DNA of 64,000 nt, taken from Chelativorans sp. AA-79 (lineage in GTDB: Bacteria > Pseudomonadota > Alphaproteobacteria > Rhizobiales > Rhizobiaceae). The translations under genes were made by a program, and so were the position numbers. The stretch is taken from contig NZ_CP120361.1 of NCBI RefSeq assembly GCF_029457495.1, positions 1,938,001 to 2,002,000 on the forward strand, given 5' to 3'. Within the stretch, counting starts at the first letter, position 1. Each line of letters opens with the position of its first letter. Under the pieces are notes generated by a model. The model searched no databases, was not told where the DNA came from, and saw nothing but the letters and a program-made list of their open reading frames with translations. This document shows positions 25,971 through 35,181 of this stretch, piece by piece.

Positions 25971-26834
25971 CTAACGACAGAGTTCCATGCCCGCCGGCGC
26001 CGGCGGAACCGGCCGGCTTTCACAGGCGGCCGAGCGGTAGACGGTCGGCGCTACGCCGGTGTGTTCGCGGAAGAAGCGGGAGAAATTCCCCTGCGATGAA
26101 AAGCCGAGATTGCAGGCGAGGGAAATCACCGGCTCGTCGGAGGACTGCAGGCTTCGCGTGGCTTCGGCGAGCCTGAGCGTGTTCCAGTAGACGTTCGGCG
26201 TGACCCCCATCTGCTCCCGGAAGAGCGCGAAGAAGTGCGGCCGGGAAAGGCCGACGCTGCGGGCGACCTCGTCGAAGCAGATGCGTTCGCCGATATTGGC
26301 TTCCATCAGCGCGACCGCCTTGCGTATCCGGAAGTCCCGGCCACGTTGCCCGGTCCTGGCGACCGTTTTTTTCGGCCGCATTGCGCCGCCCGCCGCTATG
26401 ATGTGGTCGATGAAGCGTACGACCTCGTAGGAGACGAGATCGTCCTCACCGCTCGCCAGCCGGTCGGGAAGCAGAGATGCCAGGTCGGCAAGCCAGGGCG
26501 GGAGCGAAATGACCGGTTCCTCGAAGGCCAGGGAGGCGGGAGCCAATCCGAGCCGGCTGTTGAGCCATTCACGGTCGATATAGAAGGCCAGGAACTGGCC
26601 GGGGATCTCGGATTTGGCAAAGCTATGGCTGTGCGGCTCGAAGGAGTTGATGCCGATGGCTACTCCCGGCTGCGGGGTGATGGTCCGGCCGTCGACCGTC
26701 ATGGTGCCGGCGCATCCGGCAAGCCAGATGACGATGTGAATCTCCGGATGGGCATGGGTGACGAGATTGCCGCCGACATTCAGAAGCGTGACGTGCCCAA
26801 AGGGGCCCCGGAAGAGCCTGATGAACTCCCTCAT
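25971..26834 (-). CDS. AraC family transcriptional regulator with cupin sensor
   Basis: ATG 26834 with GGGAGG 5 bases upstream gives 287 residues. An AraC-type N-terminal cupin (THAHPEIHIVIWLAG) is followed by a two-HTH domain: FDEVARSVGLSRPHFFALFR and the second helix region FSSQGNFSRFFREHTG, with the usual PTVYR end. It lies 113 bases before the SRPBCC gene on the same strand and is the best candidate for the regulator of the molybdenum-hydroxylase operon. Confidence 0.87.
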   Translation of the reverse strand: MREFIRLFRGPFGHVTLLNVGGNLVTHAHPEIHIVIWLAGCAGTMTVDGRTITPQPGVAIGINSFEPHSHSFAKSEIPGQFLAFYIDREWLNSRLGLAPASLAFEEPVISLPPWLADLASLLPDRLASGEDDLVSYEVVRFIDHIIAAGGAMRPKKTVARTGQRGRDFRIRKAVALMEANIGERICFDEVARSVGLSRPHFFALFREQMGVTPNVYWNTLRLAEATRSLQSSDEPVISLACNLGFSSQGNFSRFFREHTGVAPTVYRSAACESRPVPPAPAGMELCR

Positions 26835-27170
26835 CTTTTCCTCCCGCGAACGACACCTCCCGTTTCGACGCGCCAGCACGCGCCGTCATTCGCAAGTTTC
26901 GATCTTTGGGCAGCATGCCGTGCCCGTCAACCCCGAGACACCGGCTTCTGCGGCTTGCAGGGTTGTGCGGGAGAGTTTTTCAGACTGATCGATTGGCTGC
27001 TCCCAGGTGATCCGGGGGAGAGCGGGCGGTCCGGGATGACACCTGATGGGCCAGAGCCCGCACCAGGGTGGGCTATCTGATCGAGCCCGTGGAGCCCGGG
27101 TGTGAATGACCGGCGATGAGATTCTGCTCACCGCCGGCTTCATTTCGATCAAAGCGGGTCGCGGGAGTTG
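26835..27170. other. Intergenic region upstream of AraC gene
   Basis: No gene is convincing in these 336 bases. A stem-loop at 27110-27137 (CCGGCGATGAG against CTCACCGCCGG, one mismatch, 6-base loop) lies 33 bases beyond the LprI-like gene stop on the minus strand and may end that transcript, though no T-run follows. The promoter of the AraC gene must lie in the part nearest 26835; I see no clear hexamers. Confidence 0.4.
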
Positions 27171-27581
27171 TCAATTCGCGGACGGAACGGGGCAGGTCAG
27201 ATCGCCTTCCTCGCAATCCAGGTAACCCTGGAAATCTTTGACGCGGGATTGCGTCAGGCCGTCCATGCACATCGCGACGAGCATTGGGATTGCGCTTCCT
27301 CCGGCTGCGCCCGCAGTCTGGAAACTGCACTCCGCATCGCGGAATTTGACCCAATCGCGCTGTGCTTGAACGAGAAGCTCCTTGGTATCCGCATCGTCCG
27401 ACAGGCGGGCCTCAATCTGCTTGTAGAGCTCATTGAGCTTCTTGTCGGATTTTTTGAACGCAGCATCGGCGCACTCGTTCAGGGTTGCCTGATCCTCGGC
27501 GTCATCGTAGCACTTGTCCTGAGCGAATGCGAAAGCCGGTGTTGCCAGGACCATGGCAGCAGTCAGCATTGCGGACTTCAT
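27171..27581 (-). CDS. LprI-like (DUF1311) exported protein
   Basis: A 136-residue protein with a signal peptide (about 20 residues, cleavage after AFAFA) and a lysozyme-inhibitor LprI N-terminal domain: CYDDAEDQATLNECADAAFKK is split here by family-typical Cys pairs, and WVKFRDAECSF is the second mark. LprI of Mycobacterium inhibits lysozyme; most proteobacterial members are uncharacterised. It should be periplasmic with disulphides. It lies in a run with two other small exported proteins on the same strand. Confidence 0.82.
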   Translation of the reverse strand: MKSAMLTAAMVLATPAFAFAQDKCYDDAEDQATLNECADAAFKKSDKKLNELYKQIEARLSDDADTKELLVQAQRDWVKFRDAECSFQTAGAAGGSAIPMLVAMCMDGLTQSRVKDFQGYLDCEEGDLTCPVPSAN

Positions 27582-27643
27582 CGATTGTCCCTCCGTTCAG
27601 AATTTCACCTGTCGACCCTGCGGGGCTCAGCGCTTGCCAAGGT

Positions 27644-27997
27644 TCAGTTCAGGTTTCCGTCGCCGCTACGGTCGGCTGCCGCAAAATCTCTCATGACCCG
27701 GTCCATGAATTCATCGCGGCGCACGCGGCCGTCACCGTTGGCGTCAATGGCAGCGAATTGTTCCGGCGTAAGCACCTCTGCGACTTCACTCTGCACGAGA
27801 ACGCCGTCACCGTTGCTGTCGATCCTGGCGAAGCTGGCAGACATGAAGGCCTGATATTCCCCTTGGCTGACGCCCCCGTCATTGTCGGTGTCGAGCTGAT
27901 CGAGATGGCCTTCGTGCATGGCTGGGGCCTGTTGTGCCGCTGTAAATCCGGTTCCGGCCAGGAGGGTGATTGCGGCGGCAAGAATTGTCTTGTGCAT
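27644..27997 (-). CDS. Exported EF-hand protein
   Basis: ATG 27997 (GGGAGG upstream) gives 117 residues with a signal peptide of about 21. At least three calcium-binding loops are visible: DTDNDGGVSQGE, DSNGDGVLVQSE and DANGDGRVRRDE, with a fourth, DRSGDGNLN, cut off at the C-terminus. It should be a periplasmic calcium-binding protein. Its partner is unknown. Spaced 62 bases from the LprI-like gene. Confidence 0.85.
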   Translation of the reverse strand: MHKTILAAAITLLAGTGFTAAQQAPAMHEGHLDQLDTDNDGGVSQGEYQAFMSASFARIDSNGDGVLVQSEVAEVLTPEQFAAIDANGDGRVRRDEFMDRVMRDFAAADRSGDGNLN

Positions 27998-28014
27998 CGG
28001 ATATCCTCCCTCTC

Positions 28015-28260
28015 CTAGCGGCACGCCAACCGATTACCGAGATAACCGCCACCGCCGAGTCCGGCGGCCATCGCAAGCGTCGCTCCTCTGCCGGCTCCGA
28101 TCGTGCTGCCGATCAAGCCGCCAATGACTGCGCCGCCAATGGTGCCGGCGATGCATCCGAACTCGTGGTTGCGAGCCTGCACTTGCGGGTCCGGGCTGGC
28201 CTGGCAACCTGCCAGCAGCAATGCCGCGGCGGTGAAGCCAATTGCATTTCGTTTGATCAT
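28015..28260 (-). CDS. Glycine-zipper outer-membrane lipoprotein
   Basis: An 81-residue protein with a lipobox LLAGC at residues 15-19, so it is a predicted lipoprotein. The mature part holds a glycine-zipper segment, IGGAVIGGLIGSTIGAGRG, like the 17-kDa surface antigen/OsmB group. Such proteins insert in or span the outer membrane. It is 17 bases before the EF-hand gene and probably co-transcribed. Confidence 0.82.
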   Translation of the reverse strand: MIKRNAIGFTAAALLLAGCQASPDPQVQARNHEFGCIAGTIGGAVIGGLIGSTIGAGRGATLAMAAGLGGGGYLGNRLACR

Positions 28261-28671
28261 TCCCTCACCTTTCTGTTTCGTGCTCCGCCCCCCGGCGCGG
28301 CCAATCGGATATCCTCCAGACCTTTGTTTCCCTAAAGGAACTTAGCCGAGGAATCCGCATTTTGGAAAGCACAGAAACGATGAAATTTCACCGGAAATGG
28401 CGGAAATGATGGTCATTTTTTGAAAATTGATAGTTTCTTGACAGTTTGTGCGGCTGAAATAAATAAGATTTTTCTGAATTTCATTAAAACCTGTAACGAT
28501 ATTTGAGAACATCACCAACGCATGTGCAGTTTGCAGTCTGATGATGTCAGAAATAGGATAAACTGCTTGAATATGTGAGGACGTTTGTTAAAAAACTTCT
28601 CGGAGAGGGCGGTCGGCATCGAATGACGCCCTTACGTTCGAGCAGTCCTAAAGGGCATTGGGGAGGAGACA
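28261..28671. other. AT-rich intergenic region between divergent genes
   Basis: No gene is convincing in these 411 bases. The centre, about 28360-28590, is markedly richer in A and T than the rest of the window. It holds TTGACA at 28438-28443 with TAAGAT about 20 bases further, and the perfect palindrome TGAAATTTCA at 28381-28390. It probably contains the promoters of the lipoprotein and AraC genes. Confidence 0.4.
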
Positions 28672-29547
28672 TTGGTCGAGCCCGTTGCCAGCCTTTTGAG
28701 CAGCATTCCTGACGAGTGGAGAGCCAAGTTCGAGGGCTCCGGTGGAGGGGGCACGCGCACACTCACGGAGCCGAACTCGATCAAGTTCAACGCGCCCTCC
28801 CACATGGCGCTGGTTCTGCTGACGCCACAACCGGGTGGAGAGGTTGCACCCAACCCGGGCCGTAAAACGGTGTTTTCAGCTCCAGCCGGCACAGTCGAGA
28901 TCGTTCCCTGCAACGCCGAACTGTTTGCGCGCTGGAAGACGTCGAAGGAAAACCTGGCGCTGGCCTTGGCACCCGAACAACTCTCCAGGCTGGCGGGTTT
29001 GGAATTCGATGCGGAGAATCTCGAGTTTCGGATTCTTGCGGCGGGGGATGTCGACGAGAAAGCGCTTTTGCTGGCCAATTTGATCCGGGACGAGTTTCGA
29101 GCGGGCAAGCCATCGAACTATCCATATCTGGATTCCTTACTTACGGTCTTCTCCACCTATCTCCTGCGCAATTATTCGACCGTTCGGGATCGTCCGGCAA
29201 CACGGCACCGTGGAGGGCTGACGTTGAAGGCATGGCGTGATGTTCAGGATTACATCAGGGCCAATATTGGCGAGCGGCTGTCGATCGAGCGACTGGCGTC
29301 GCTTGCCGGTCTTTCGCCCAGCCATTTTCTGCGCGCCTTCAAGCAGACGGTCGGCCGATCGCCTCATCAATATGTCCTTGCGGCGCGTCTCGAACTGGCC
29401 GAGCACCTTGTGGTCACGACCGACATATCCCTGGCGAGGATCGCCAGCATCGCCGGATTTGCCAATCACAGCCACCTGACCGCGTCGATGCGGCGGCATA
29501 GATTCACGACCCCGACCGCCCTGCGGCGTGCTCGCATCGCCCGCTGA
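28672..29547 (+). CDS. AraC family transcriptional regulator
   Basis: A 291-residue regulator starting at TTG 28672, with GGGGAGGAG upstream. The C-terminal third is a standard AraC double HTH: SIERLASLAGLSPSHFLRAF, GRSPHQYV and the second helix ARIASIAGFANHSHL. The N-terminal part is not a recognisable cupin. It is followed by the small exported ORF and the MscS channel, so it may respond to an envelope or osmotic signal; this is inference from position only. Confidence 0.83.
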   Translation: MVEPVASLLSSIPDEWRAKFEGSGGGGTRTLTEPNSIKFNAPSHMALVLLTPQPGGEVAPNPGRKTVFSAPAGTVEIVPCNAELFARWKTSKENLALALAPEQLSRLAGLEFDAENLEFRILAAGDVDEKALLLANLIRDEFRAGKPSNYPYLDSLLTVFSTYLLRNYSTVRDRPATRHRGGLTLKAWRDVQDYIRANIGERLSIERLASLAGLSPSHFLRAFKQTVGRSPHQYVLAARLELAEHLVVTTDISLARIASIAGFANHSHLTASMRRHRFTTPTALRRARIAR

Positions 29548-29603
29548 GCAGGAACACCATCAACATTGCCAAGGAGATGCACCGCCGAAATGGAACAGGA
29601 GAC

Positions 29604-29804
29604 ATGAAAATGCGGCTCGATCGGATGACAGTCGCGGCTGCTGTCCTGTCGGCATGTTCCGTGCCGATCTTGGCCCAGGGCAGTATCGGCGTGGAGGTCA
29701 ACGTCACGGTGCCGAAAAAGGCGGCCGCCGAGCTTGCGGCTATGCCCTCGCAGGTAACATCGTATCGGCTCGAGTGCTGCATTCACCTGCCCATCCAAAC
29801 CTGA
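29604..29804 (+). CDS. Small putative exported protein
   Basis: A 66-residue frame with AGGAGA 6 bases before the ATG. The first 25 residues look like a signal peptide ending at LAQG, followed by SIGVEVNVTVPKKAAAELAA. The last 20 residues look less protein-like, so it could be the 5' part of a broken gene. It ends 11 bases before the MscS start. I recognise no family. Confidence 0.45.
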   Translation: MKMRLDRMTVAAAVLSACSVPILAQGSIGVEVNVTVPKKAAAELAAMPSQVTSYRLECCIHLPIQT

Positions 29805-29815
29805 CCTGGCGAGAG

Positions 29816-31663
29816 ATGTTCATGAGAGCGATCGAAAGGACGATTTGCAGGGCCGTACTGATTCTGGTGATGCTTGGTACGATTGCTTTTGCGCAGGATC
29901 TTGGTCCTGATCCCGGCGGGGAATCCAACGGCGACTTCTTCGTATCCGAGAACCCACAGGACGTTGAAGACATCCTCGATCAACTCGTCGCGCCCGCTGA
30001 AGAGAGCGTTCAGACCCTGCAGGAACTGCTGCATCCGGCGAACACCAACAGTCCCCGCGATACGATCATTAGCTTTCTCAAATTGACCCAGCGCTACTAC
30101 GTCTTGCTTCGGCAGGATGCGTACACGCCGGAAGATGCAGCGGAGCTGCAGCATCTATATGACGAGATGCAGTGGTTCTTCGATCTGAGGAACGTCGCAC
30201 CGTCGCTGCGCCAGGACGTGGCAGTGAATTCCGCCGTCTATCTCCGTGAGATCATCGACCGAATCGGGCTGCCGCCGCTTGAGCAGATTCCTGACCGGGA
30301 ACAGATGCTCGCCGCGGTTCAAGACGGATATCCGTCAACATGGAAGATCGGTAGCAGCCCGCTGGAAATCGTGCGGATCGACGAGGGTCCGAACCAGGGG
30401 AAGTATCTGTTCAGCGAAGAAACGCTCGAGACGGTCGAAGACCTCTTCTGGCAAGTCAGATCGTTTCCTTACCGGACCACGTCGGCGGAAGGGTTCTATC
30501 AGGCGTCCTTCCTGACCCCCAACCCCACGCTCCAGTCGTGGACGGACGGGTTCCCCGCCTGGATGCACAACGACATCCTGGGGCAGACGATTTGGCAGTG
30601 GATCGCGATGGTCTCCCTCTTTGCCCTGGCGATCCTGTCGATTTGGCTCCTGTCGTCTATTCTCAGGCGACTGACACGTAGCGTTACACCCCTTGCCCGG
30701 AGTGCGACGCTGCTTCTTGTGCCGCTTTTTGCGGCCCTCGTCAGCTATGCGCTCTACGACCTGATCGGCGACAAGATATTCATCACAGGTATGGTTTTCC
30801 AGACCGCCGTCTATGTCATTTATGGCATGGCCCTGATAGCGGCGATTATCTTTATCTTCTCACTGGGAACCGTGATGATCGATCTGGCAGCCGCAACCGA
30901 ATATGCCAAACGGCGCCCGTCAGACATCCACCTGGTGGCCCTCGGCATCCGCGTGGTCAGCATCATTGCCATCATAGCTGTCTTGCTCCAAGGCATGCGT
31001 CTCATGGGATTCTCGCTCGCCACCATTCTTGCCAGCGCGGGTGTAACGGGTCTTGCTGTCGCACTGGCTGCGCAGAACACCTTGCGCAACGTCTTCGGTA
31101 GTCTCATGTTGCTTTTGGACAAGCCTTTCGAAGTGGGTCAACGGATCAAGATTCGAGGCTACGAAGGTACTGTCGAAGACATCGGTATGCGCTCAACCCG
31201 GCTGCGTCTGCTCACGGGCCATCTCGTCAGCATTCCGAACGAAAACGTAGCCGAAATGGATATCGAGAATGTCGACGAGCGACCCTCTATACGGCGCACG
31301 TTCAACCTTTCGATGGCGTATGATACGTCTCTGGAGAAAATCCAACGCGCCGTGGCCATCTTGCGAGAGGTCCTTTCTGTGCCCGTCGATGCCGGTGGCG
31401 GTGAAGCGGGCGCTCAACCGTCACGACAAAGATCCCAGAGCGGGCAAGAGGTGGAAGAAAGACATCCGAACGAAGCCATCAACAGTCCGGAGCGGCCGCC
31501 ACGCGTCTTCTTTAACGAACTGACCTCCGGCTCGCTCAACATCACCGTTACCTACTGGTACAGCCCGCCGAATTACTGGGCTTATCTTGAGCACTGTCAA
31601 ATGATCAATCACGAGATCATTCGCCGCTTTCGAGAAGAAAATATTCCTATTGGCAACCCGTAG
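29816..31663 (+). CDS. MscS-type mechanosensitive ion channel
   Basis: A 615-residue channel; ATG 29816 or the ATG two codons later gives a signal peptide of about 25 residues. A periplasmic domain of about 220 residues precedes several membrane helices (about 265-400). The pore helix and beta domain are recognisable from ATILASAGVTGLAVALAAQN followed by LMLLLDKPFEVGQRIKI, the MscS hallmark. The C-terminal cytoplasmic vestibule has a charged, repeat-poor insertion near residues 530-560. It releases solutes on osmotic down-shock. Confidence 0.88.
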   Translation: MFMRAIERTICRAVLILVMLGTIAFAQDLGPDPGGESNGDFFVSENPQDVEDILDQLVAPAEESVQTLQELLHPANTNSPRDTIISFLKLTQRYYVLLRQDAYTPEDAAELQHLYDEMQWFFDLRNVAPSLRQDVAVNSAVYLREIIDRIGLPPLEQIPDREQMLAAVQDGYPSTWKIGSSPLEIVRIDEGPNQGKYLFSEETLETVEDLFWQVRSFPYRTTSAEGFYQASFLTPNPTLQSWTDGFPAWMHNDILGQTIWQWIAMVSLFALAILSIWLLSSILRRLTRSVTPLARSATLLLVPLFAALVSYALYDLIGDKIFITGMVFQTAVYVIYGMALIAAIIFIFSLGTVMIDLAAATEYAKRRPSDIHLVALGIRVVSIIAIIAVLLQGMRLMGFSLATILASAGVTGLAVALAAQNTLRNVFGSLMLLLDKPFEVGQRIKIRGYEGTVEDIGMRSTRLRLLTGHLVSIPNENVAEMDIENVDERPSIRRTFNLSMAYDTSLEKIQRAVAILREVLSVPVDAGGGEAGAQPSRQRSQSGQEVEERHPNEAINSPERPPRVFFNELTSGSLNITVTYWYSPPNYWAYLEHCQMINHEIIRRFREENIPIGNP

Positions 31664-31794
31664 TCCCATTTCGAACGGGTAGATGCGCGAGTTGGCCTCG
31701 CGTTGTTGCCGTCAGGGACCTGGGAAGGGACCGTGCCGCATTTGAAGACTGCGCGGCCCCTTTCGGCTTCGAAATAGCGCCTATATGGCGTTAT

Positions 31795-33249
31795 ATGAAA
31801 GCTTGGCAGTGGAGTTCCCTGAATCCCCCCGCGTGCCGCCGTTTCATGCGCGGGATCATCTTTGCGGTGTTGCTTGCAACCGGGCTTCTCGGCCTGGCAG
31901 TTCCGCTCGCGTCTCAGCAAGGGGGTACAGCCGTCCTGCTCAGGCTGGACGGTGCCGTGAGCCCGGCGACGGCCGACTACATCTCGCGAGGGCTGGAGCG
32001 GGCGGCGGGGCGTGAGGCAAAGCTGGTCGTGCTGCAGATGAACACGCCCGGCGGGCTCGATACCTCCATGCGTGAGATCATCCTTGCCATCCTGGCCTCG
32101 CCGGTGCCGGTCGCGAGCTATGTCGCGCCGTCCGGCGCGCGCGCGGCCAGTGCCGGCACCTACATCCTCTATGCGAGCCATGTGGCCGCCATGGCACCCG
32201 GCACCAATCTCGGCGCGGCGACACCGGTGGCCATCGGCGGTGGTTTTCCTTTTGGCGCCGACGAGGAGCCGAGCGGGGCAGAGGATGGAGAAGCCGCAGA
32301 GGAAACGGAAGGCGGCGATGGCCAGGCGCCGCGCAGTGCATCCGAGGCGAAGGCAATCAACGACGCCGTCGCCTATATCCGCGGCCTAGCCGAACTGCGT
32401 GGACGGAATGCGGACTGGGCCGAGCGCGCGGTGCGCCAGGCGGCAAGCCTTTCCTCCACCGTGGCCGAGCGCGAAGGCGTGATCGACTTCCTCGCCGGCA
32501 GCGTCGAGGATGTCCTGGCGCAGGCCGACGGAAGGAGGGTACGCACGAGCCAGGGAACCCTGACGCTCGATACCGCTGGCTTGAGCGTCGACGAGATGGA
32601 GCCAGACTGGCGGACCCGGCTTCTTGCCATCATTACAAACCCCAACGTAGCGCTGATCCTCATGATGATCGGCATCTACGGGCTGATCTTCGAACTCCTC
32701 AATCCGGGTGCCATGGTGCCGGGCACGGTGGGCGGTATCAGCCTGCTCCTCGGCCTTTACGCGCTGGCAGTGCTGCCGGTCACCTATGCGGGGGCGGGAC
32801 TGATGCTTCTGGGCATTGCGCTCATCGTGGCGGAGGCCTTCGCGCCCTCCTTCGGCATTCTCGGCATCGGCGGCGCGCTGGCGGTGGTGGTGGGCGCCAC
32901 CATCCTGTTCGATACGGATGTGCCGGGCCTGCAGCTCTCCTGGCCGGTCATCGGCGCCGTGGCGGTGGCGAGCCTGGCCCTCACGCTCGTCATCGTCCGG
33001 CTGGCGTGGAGCTCTCACCGGCACAAGATCGTCACCGGCGCGCAGCAGCTCATCGGCGCGACCGGCGCCGTGCATCGCTGGAACGGAACGGGAGGCTATG
33101 TGTTCGTTCATGGAGAGCGCTGGCGGGCGGTATCGTCGGAGCCGCTGGAGGAAGGTCAGCCCGTGCGCATTATCGGCCGCGACGGGCTCACACTCGAGGT
33201 GGTAGCGGCTGAGGAGGGGGAAATCGCCGCGAGAGGAGGAAACTCATGA
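31795..33249 (+). CDS. NfeD family membrane serine protease
   Basis: A 484-residue NfeD-type protein: signal segment, ClpP-like protease domain (about 40-250), four membrane helices (about 280-400) and a C-terminal OB-fold. The catalytic Ser lies in [11 protein letters not shown] and the strand motif [11 protein letters not shown] is present. An acidic insert around residues 160-185 is rich in Glu and Asp. The start may be 31795 or the ATG at 31846. The next gene is a slipin, its known partner and substrate in archaea (PH1510/PH1511). Confidence 0.88.
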   Translation: MKAWQWSSLNPPACRRFMRGIIFAVLLATGLLGLAVPLASQQGGTAVLLRLDGAVSPATADYISRGLERAAGREAKLVVLQMNTPGGLDTSMREIILAILASPVPVASYVAPSGARAASAGTYILYASHVAAMAPGTNLGAATPVAIGGGFPFGADEEPSGAEDGEAAEETEGGDGQAPRSASEAKAINDAVAYIRGLAELRGRNADWAERAVRQAASLSSTVAEREGVIDFLAGSVEDVLAQADGRRVRTSQGTLTLDTAGLSVDEMEPDWRTRLLAIITNPNVALILMMIGIYGLIFELLNPGAMVPGTVGGISLLLGLYALAVLPVTYAGAGLMLLGIALIVAEAFAPSFGILGIGGALAVVVGATILFDTDVPGLQLSWPVIGAVAVASLALTLVIVRLAWSSHRHKIVTGAQQLIGATGAVHRWNGTGGYVFVHGERWRAVSSEPLEEGQPVRIIGRDGLTLEVVAAEEGEIAARGGNS

Positions 33250-34022
33250 ATCTGTTCGGCAATTTCACCTTCTTTGCAGTCCTTGTCGTTCTTCTGGTCG
33301 CGATCCTCGCGTCGGTGATCAAGATCTTGCGGGAGTACGAGCGCGGGGTGGTCTTCACGCTCGGCCGTTTCACCGGGGCGAAGGGGCCGGGGCTGATCCT
33401 GCTGGTCCCCTTCGTGCAGCAGATGGTGCGTGTGGACCTGCGCACGCTGGTGCTGGACGTGCCGGGCCAGGACGTGATCTCACGCGACAATGTCTCGGTA
33501 CGGGTCAATGCGGTCATCTATTTCCGTGTCATCGACCCCGAGAACGCGACCATCCAGGTGGAGGACTTCATGATGGCCACCAGCCAGCTCGCCCAGACGA
33601 CGCTGCGCTCGGTGCTCGGTAAGCACGACCTCGACGAGATGCTGGCCGAGCGCGACAAGCTCAACGCCGATATCCAGGAGATCCTCGACAAGCAGACGGA
33701 CGCCTGGGGCATCAAGGTCGCCAATGTCGAGATCAAGCATGTGGACATCGACGAATCCATGGTCCGCGCCATCGCCCGCCAGGCCGAGGCGGAGCGCGAA
33801 CGGCGCGCGAAGATCATCAATGCCGAAGGCGAGGCCCAGGCCGCGCAGAAGCTGTTGGAAGCGGCGGAGATTTTGGCCGGCCGGCCGGAGGCCATGCAAC
33901 TGCGCTATCTGGGAACGCTGAACGTGGTGGCGGGCGAGAAGAACTCCACCATCGTCTTTCCGTTCCCCATGGAGCTTGCGAGCCTCTTGCCCGGCATTGT
34001 GAGCAAGGAGCCCAAGGCGTGA
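33246..34022 (+). CDS. Slipin (stomatin/prohibitin family)
   Basis: A 258-residue SPFH-domain protein. One N-terminal membrane segment (residues 7-25) is followed by [13 protein letters not shown] and the band-7 core; the central helix with repeated Ala-Glu forms the coiled coil. Its ATG overlaps the NfeD stop (ATGA). The pair is a standard operon: the slipin scaffolds membrane microdomains and the NfeD protease processes or remodels it. Confidence 0.9.
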   Translation: MNLFGNFTFFAVLVVLLVAILASVIKILREYERGVVFTLGRFTGAKGPGLILLVPFVQQMVRVDLRTLVLDVPGQDVISRDNVSVRVNAVIYFRVIDPENATIQVEDFMMATSQLAQTTLRSVLGKHDLDEMLAERDKLNADIQEILDKQTDAWGIKVANVEIKHVDIDESMVRAIARQAEAERERRAKIINAEGEAQAAQKLLEAAEILAGRPEAMQLRYLGTLNVVAGEKNSTIVFPFPMELASLLPGIVSKEPKA

Positions 34023-34023
34023 C

Positions 34024-34040
34024 GCCGCCGTACCGGCGGC
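34024..34040 (+). terminator. Stem-loop after the slipin gene
   Basis: GCCGCCG (34024-34030) pairs perfectly with CGGCGGC (34034-34040) around TAC, 2 bases after the slipin stop. A T-run is missing, so it is a terminator candidate for the NfeD-slipin operon rather than a certain one. Confidence 0.45.
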
Positions 34041-34145
34041 CGATTGCATCGGCAGTCCGAAGGCCGGAGGACGCCGGCAAAGCAGAAGGCCGAGGCTCCA
34101 GCGCGGCCATGCGGGGCAAATGTCCGACGCTTTCGCAACCGGGGC

Positions 34146-34949
34146 TCAATCGTCCGAATCCGGGATCTTGAGCATGTAACCGCAGGCTTTGCAGTGGACC
34201 GCATCCGGATCATGGCGCTGCAGCCCGCATTGCGGGCAGGGGTGCCAGACCTTGTTCGGCCGAAAGACCGCCTGTCCCAACCGGATGAAGAGGGTGATGC
34301 CTGCCAGCATGATCACGACTGCCGTGAGCTTGCCCCAGGGACCCGGCAGCAGGATGTCCCCGTAGCCGGTGGTGGTCATGCTGGTGACGGTGAAATAGAG
34401 GGCGTCGATATAACCCGTGAAACCGGAGCCTTCCCGAAAGAAGAACGTGTAGATGAAGCCTGTCACCACGAAGAGGAAGCTGATCAGGTTGACCACGGAC
34501 TGCACGACCTCGCGCCATTGGCCGTAGCCTCGCCTGATCAGGGGCCGCCAGAACACTCCGCTGCGCGACAGCGACCACAGGCGCAGCACGCGCAGGAAGC
34601 CCAGGTTGGCGAGCCATAGCGGAAGGAGCAGTGTGAGCAGGATGAAGATGTCCACGATGCTCGTCGGTTGCCGCAGCCAGCGCGGAATGTCCTTGGATGC
34701 CAATGCACGGGCTGTGATGTCGAGAACGAGGAGCGTCGCGATCGAATAGTCTATCCAGAGGAATGACGGCCGCTTCTGGAGCACCGGGCTGGCAACGAAG
34801 AAGGCGACGATCAGCAAGTCGACTGCCATCACGGCGTATTGGAAGCGCAGGGCGCCGGGAGTGTGGCCGTGATAGAGCAGGCGGAGACGCTCGCGAAGCA
34901 TATGCGGGCCGGTGCGTGTCTGCGGTGCAGTGGCGGGGCGCTCGTCCAT
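34146..34949 (-). CDS. Voltage-sensor-type potassium channel with C-terminal zinc ribbon
   Basis: A 267-residue ion transporter. Several hydrophobic segments include an S4-like stretch, FLRVLRLWSLSRSG (about residues 120-133). The pore helix ends in the K+ selectivity filter TTTGYGD near residue 197, followed by the last membrane helix. The final 30 residues add a zinc ribbon, CPQCG then CKACG. It converges on the slipin operon. It should conduct K+; the zinc ribbon is not part of the standard channel domain. Confidence 0.86.
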   Translation of the reverse strand: MDERPATAPQTRTGPHMLRERLRLLYHGHTPGALRFQYAVMAVDLLIVAFFVASPVLQKRPSFLWIDYSIATLLVLDITARALASKDIPRWLRQPTSIVDIFILLTLLLPLWLANLGFLRVLRLWSLSRSGVFWRPLIRRGYGQWREVVQSVVNLISFLFVVTGFIYTFFFREGSGFTGYIDALYFTVTSMTTTGYGDILLPGPWGKLTAVVIMLAGITLFIRLGQAVFRPNKVWHPCPQCGLQRHDPDAVHCKACGYMLKIPDSDD

Positions 34950-35181
34950 GGCTCCTCAGTGAATGCGAGGCTGCAAAGGTGGTTCCGCTCAAATCAAGCG
35001 AACGCGCAGCTCTGCCCGTCTTTGCCGATGATGCATCCGGTAAACACCGACCGCAAGCTGCGACTTCACGCAGTGTCATGAGCAGGCAGATTTCGTGGCC
35101 CGGCCGAGATTTCCGGCCTTGTCGACGGTTGTTTATTTGTCAAACCTATATTTCATTGTATGATTCCGCTGTAACCGAATC

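Noticed and set aside
26350..26360. Run of Ts resembling a terminator tail
   Set aside because: It lies within the AraC coding sequence and has no adjacent strong hairpin.
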